NCBI RefSeq assembly: GCF_000955955.1
Contig: NZ_JYJG01000570.1
Span: 1 to 8,414, forward strand
Direction: 5' to 3'
DNA: 8,414 nt
Source of the DNA: Lentzea aerocolonigenes
GTDB taxonomy: Bacteria; Actinomycetota; Actinomycetes; Mycobacteriales; Pseudonocardiaceae
A program made the position numbers and the translations under genes. The notes beneath the pieces were generated by a model. It did no database searches. It was not told the origin of the DNA and saw only the letters and a list, made by a program, of their open reading frames with translations. Positions 5,432 to 8,414 of the stretch are shown piece by piece (the stretch's first letter is position 1; the number at the start of each line of letters is the position of its first letter).

Positions 5432-6382
5432 ATGAGCGAGCGCATCACCACCCCGTTCGGCTTCGAGACGACTGCTCTCGAGGTCGTCGAGGGCGTCGAC
5501 CTCTCCGGCCGTCGCGCCGTGGTCACCGGTGGAGCGTCCGGCATCGGCGTCGAGACCGTGCGGGCTCTTGCCGCCGCGGGCGCCGAGGTCACCATCGCGG
5601 CGCGCAACGTCGAGGCGGGCCGGCAGGTCGCGTCCGAGCTGTCCGCGTCCACGGGCAACAAGCAGATCTTCGTCGCTCCGCTGGAGCTGACCTCGCAGGA
5701 CTCCGTGAAGGCCTTCGTCGCCTCGTGGGACGGCCCGCTGCACCTGCTGATCAACAACGCGGGTGTCATGGCCACCCCGCTGACCCGCACGCCGGAGGGC
5801 TGGGAGCTCCAGTTCGCCACGAACCACTTCGGCCACTTCACCCTGACGCTCGGCCTCTTCGACTCGCTGCGCGCCGAGGGCGCCCGCGTCGTGAACGTCA
5901 GCTCGGCCGGCCACCTCGCGAGCCCGGTCGTGTTCGAGGACATCCACTTCGAGCGCCGCGAGTACGACCGCTGGCAGGCGTACGGCCAGTCCAAGACGGC
6001 AAATGTTCTGTTCGGTGTGGAGGCAGGTCAGCGCTGGGCCTCCGAGGGCATCACGATGAACGCCTTGATGCCCGGCGGCATTCTGACGGCCTTGCAGCGC
6101 CACATCACGCCCGAGCAGCTGCAGGAGCGCATCAAGCTGCGCGGCGGAGGCAAGCCGTTGCAGCTCAAGACGCCAGAACAGGGCGCCGCCACCACCCTCG
6201 TGCTCGCCGTCTCGCCACTCGTCGAGGGCCGCTCGGGCCTCTACTTCGAGGACTGCAACGAGGCCCTGCCCAACGAGCCCGGCATGACCGACGGCCTCGC
6301 GGCCTACGCCCACGACCCGGAAGCCGCCGCCCAGCTGTGGAAGGTCTCCGAGGAAACGCTCAAGATCGGGGAAACCGCGTGA
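5432..6382 (+). CDS. Short-chain dehydrogenase/reductase (SDR), intact first copy
   Basis: The 316-residue protein is a classical SDR predicted to oxidise an alcohol or reduce a carbonyl with NADP(H). The cofactor motif TGGASGIG is at 32-39, with AAR at 56-58 favouring NADP. NNAG is at 108-111. The catalytic set is Asn131 (NHFGHF), Ser157 or Ser158 (NVSS), Tyr184 and Lys188 (YGQSK). The longer length and the NHFGHF stretch recall the retinol dehydrogenase/WW-domain oxidoreductase branch, but the substrate is unknown. ATG at 5432 has GGGGA six bases upstream. Open frame further left runs antisense to TetR and is not used. It is the first gene of a TetR-controlled pair: its stop overlaps the next gene's GTG as GTGA, which is translational coupling. 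Confidence 0.93.
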   Translation: MSERITTPFGFETTALEVVEGVDLSGRRAVVTGGASGIGVETVRALAAAGAEVTIAARNVEAGRQVASELSASTGNKQIFVAPLELTSQDSVKAFVASWDGPLHLLINNAGVMATPLTRTPEGWELQFATNHFGHFTLTLGLFDSLRAEGARVVNVSSAGHLASPVVFEDIHFERREYDRWQAYGQSKTANVLFGVEAGQRWASEGITMNALMPGGILTALQRHITPEQLQERIKLRGGGKPLQLKTPEQGAATTLVLAVSPLVEGRSGLYFEDCNEALPNEPGMTDGLAAYAHDPEAAAQLWKVSEETLKIGETA

Positions 6383-7273
6383 TCACCACCCCCTACGGCT
6401 TCGACACGACCGCTCTCGACGTGGTGGACGGCGTCGACCTCTCAGGCCGCCGCGCCATCGTCACCGGTGGCGCCTCGGGCATCGGCGTGGAAACCGTCCG
6501 CGCCCTCGCCACCGCGGGCGCGGAGGTGACCATCGCGGCCCGCGACGTCGACGCGGCCCAGCAAGATCTCGGTGGGCAAGCTCGACCTGGCCTCCCAGGC
6601 CTCCGTCAAAGCCTTCGCCCGCAACTGGGACGGCCCGCTGCACCTGCTGATCAACAACGCAGGTGTCATGGCCACCCCGCTCACCCGCACGCCGGAGGGC
6701 TGGGAGCTCCAGTTCGCCACCAACCACTTCGGCCACTTCACCCTCACCCAGGGCCTCTTCAACTCCCTGCGAGCCGAAGGCGCCCGCGTGGTCAACGTCA
6801 GCTCCTCCGCCCACCGCATGGGCGCCGTCGAGTTCGACGACATCCACTACGACCACCGCCCCTACGACCGCTGGCAGGCCTACGGCCAATCCAAAACGGC
6901 GAACATCCTCTTCGGCATCGAGGCAGGCCGCCGCTGGTCCTCCGAGGGCATCACCATGAACGCCCTCATGCCCGGCAGCATCGCCACCAACCTCCAGCGC
7001 CACCTGACCCCCGAAGAACTCCAGGAGCGCATCCGCCAATCCGGCGGCACCGCCACCCGCCGCGTGAAAACCCCGGAGCAAGGCGCCGCCACCACCCTCG
7101 TAGTGGCCACCACGCCCCTCCTGGCCGACATCTCCGGCAAGTACTTCGAGGACTGCAACGAGGCCGCCCCGGCCACCGCCGACACGCCCCTCCGAGGCGT
7201 CGCCCCCTACGCCCAGGACCCAGAGGCGGCAGCCCAGCTCTGGAAGGTCTCCGAGGCAACCCTCGGCTTCTGA
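6379..7273 (+). pseudogene. Second SDR copy, frameshifted by a net 38-base deletion
   Basis: This tandem paralogue of the preceding SDR would be about 310 residues if intact. It starts at GTG 6379 with GGGGA five bases upstream, and reads the cofactor motif TGGASGIG in one frame up to AARDVDAA near 6558. From there homology continues in another frame as KISVGKLDLASQ to the stop at 7271-7273, including NNAG, NHFGHF and YGQSK. Aligned with copy one, the offset is 938 bases before and 900 after the break, so 38 bases are missing. The missing part corresponds to about residues 64-76 of copy one. Ribosomes starting at 6379 would stay in the wrong frame to 7353, giving a 324-residue product with a meaningless C-terminal two-thirds. 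A GTG at 6572 could start the C-terminal part, but it has no clear ribosome site and lacks the cofactor domain. Confidence 0.85.
6626..6747 (+). repeat. 122-bp tract nearly identical to 5726-5847
   Basis: The two SDR copies share 118 of 122 bases here, covering the residues from WDGPLHLLINNAG through ATNHFGHFTLT. All four differences are at third codon positions. Agreement drops on both sides; in the next 22 codons seven third positions differ. This is the best-preserved part of the tandem duplication. Confidence 0.85.
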
Positions 7274-7290
7274 CCGGTGGTGGCGGCGAG

Positions 7291-8397
7291 TCAGGTGGCC
7301 GAGATGACGCCGGTGGTGAGTGCCGCACACACGACACCGGCAAGCAGCAGTAAATAGATGACGAACGGGTAGAAGGAGCGGCGCCGTACGTACCAGAAGA
7401 GCCAAGCGACCGTGGCATAGGAGATCGCGAACGCGAGCAGAACGACGACGAGCATCTGGGTCGTGGTCGGTCCTGCACTCGTCCTGCTGAAGGACCAGTC
7501 GTCGCGCAGGAAGTACAGCTGGACCGACAGCGTGGAGACGAGCTCGAATAGCAGCGCGAGCCTGAGAGCGGCCAAGCGGGTGAAGCCGAGCGCCAGGCCC
7601 GCAGCAAGAGCGGCCCCCATCGGCGACAAACCCTGCAGGAACCAGGCTGCGAGGCCGGCAGCGCAGATCACGGCGCCGTCCCGCGCGGTGAAGCCGGACA
7701 TCTCGCGCCGGTGGCTACCAAGCCTCTGCGCAAGGCCGAGGACGATCGCGGTCACCGCGAGACCCACGGCGATGCCCCAGAGGTTGGACGGGAGGCGGAG
7801 CGACGACGTGATCACGGTCCAGACCACGGTCGCACCGGCGCCGAGGACGAGGAACCAACGGAGCCGAGCGTCAGTAGAGACCCCGCCCCGGCACAACGGA
7901 TCGCCTGCCTCAGCACGGACCGCCCGCCGCACGTCGTCCGCCAGGTAGGCGAACGCAGCCGCCGTGGCCGCGAAGTTGATCGCGGGCAGCAGGACCGTCC
8001 GGCCTCCCTGGTTCAGCTGAAGCAGTTGTTCCGTCAGGGTCAGGTGCGCATGGATCGACACGGGGAGGTTCCAGGTCAGCCCTTGCATCAGGGCGACGGG
8101 CCAGAGGTCGCCCCACGGCCTGCCCTGCCAACTCGCCGACGACCAGACCAACGCCGCCAGCACGGTGCACCCAGCCGCGCACGCCGCTGCCGCGAACCGC
8201 CAGATCCGTCGACGGCGCGGCGAACCAGCCCGGGCCAGCACGACCGCCGCCTCGGCAACCTGGACCTCCGCGCTTGTCGTGCCTGGCGCCGCGTGGGTCT
8301 CGTCTAGTGCGGTGGGAGTGTCGGTGTTGCCGGTCGCCTGTGCCGGTGCCGTGGCGATCTCGTCGTCCTGGGCGGCTGGGACCGGCGCAACGGGCAC
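7291..8397 (-). CDS. UppP/BacA-fold membrane protein lacking catalytic residues
   Basis: This polytopic membrane protein of 368 residues matches undecaprenyl-diphosphate phosphatase along its length. MQGLTWNLPVSIHAHL (104-119) matches the first UppP motif. LQGLSPMGAALAAGLALGFTR (254-274) matches the PGxSRSG region, and RRSFYPFVIYLLLLAG (339-354) the C-terminal motif. Against E. coli numbering, Glu17 is Gln105, Glu21 Trp109, Ser27 Ile115, Arg174 Pro259 and Thr178 Ala263; Ser26, His30 and Ser173 remain. Lipid-pyrophosphate hydrolysis is therefore unlikely, and a binding or regulatory role is inferred. About 65 hydrophilic Ala/Pro/Thr-rich residues plus an extra membrane segment (67-86) precede the conserved core; family members are usually near 270 residues. 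GTG at 8397 has GAAGG five bases upstream, but the frame stays open to the window edge, so the true start may lie outside. Confidence 0.75.
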   Translation of the reverse strand: MPVAPVPAAQDDEIATAPAQATGNTDTPTALDETHAAPGTTSAEVQVAEAAVVLARAGSPRRRRIWRFAAAACAAGCTVLAALVWSSASWQGRPWGDLWPVALMQGLTWNLPVSIHAHLTLTEQLLQLNQGGRTVLLPAINFAATAAAFAYLADDVRRAVRAEAGDPLCRGGVSTDARLRWFLVLGAGATVVWTVITSSLRLPSNLWGIAVGLAVTAIVLGLAQRLGSHRREMSGFTARDGAVICAAGLAAWFLQGLSPMGAALAAGLALGFTRLAALRLALLFELVSTLSVQLYFLRDDWSFSRTSAGPTTTQMLVVVLLAFAISYATVAWLFWYVRRRSFYPFVIYLLLLAGVVCAALTTGVISAT

Positions 8398-8414
8398 CTG
8401 GACCTTCGTGCCTG

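Noticed and set aside
7274..7320. Repeated CCGGTGGTG at 7274 and about 7310 as a terminator or recombination repeat.
   Set aside because: It is a direct rather than inverted repeat, short, and GC-biased. It is likely chance.
5419..7353. A 644-codon + frame spanning both SDR genes.
   Set aside because: Only 6379 to about 6558 is real coding in that frame. The rest is an out-of-frame shadow kept open by high GC.

Overview
The window looks like chromosome from a high-GC actinomycete. The bases are very GC-rich with strong G/C at third codon positions, several genes start with GTG, and the neighbours (TetR and MarR regulators beside short-chain dehydrogenases, a Tat-exported PhoD) fit Pseudonocardiaceae-type actinobacteria. 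The taxon is an inference from style; no rRNA or other marker is present. No tRNA, rRNA, CRISPR, insertion sequence or attachment site was seen, and no intergenic stretch exceeds about 120 bases.

Layout, left to right. (1) Bases 1-1132: an aldo/keto reductase on + whose promoter has the geometry of a MerR-regulated promoter and may give a leaderless mRNA. (2) Bases 1134-4296, on -: a likely three-gene unit read from 4296 down. It holds a shortened FAD-dependent oxidoreductase, the Tat-exported alkaline phosphatase/phosphodiesterase PhoD, and a secreted protein of seven internal repeats that looks like a seven-bladed beta-propeller. PhoD and the repeat protein are joined by a 4-base GTGA stop/start overlap. 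(3) Bases 4297-4833: a perfect 16-bp palindrome in the divergent intergenic space, then a MarR/GbsR-type regulator on +. (4) Bases 4769-5320, on -: a TetR regulator that converges on the MarR gene and overlaps its 3' end by 65 bases. (5) Bases 5345-7273: two near-mirror TetR-type operators, then two tandem short-chain dehydrogenase genes on +. The first is intact. The second has a net 38-base deletion relative to the first and is frameshifted. (6) Bases 7291 to the right edge, on -: a membrane protein with the fold signature of undecaprenyl-diphosphate phosphatase (UppP/BacA) but most catalytic residues replaced, plus a hydrophilic N-terminal extension.

How the genes may work together. TetR with its two operators and the SDR pair form a recognisable regulator/target module. 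PhoD and the repeat protein probably act together outside the cytoplasm. The MarR gene appears to control itself and/or the divergent FAD gene through the 16-bp palindrome. The window also shows decay: a frameshifted duplicate dehydrogenase, a compressed flavoprotein and a catalytically altered UppP homologue. I do not see a clear new multi-gene defence or biosynthetic system. The most unusual items are the UppP-like probable pseudoenzyme, the PhoD/propeller pair, the mirror operators and the MerR-type leaderless promoter.
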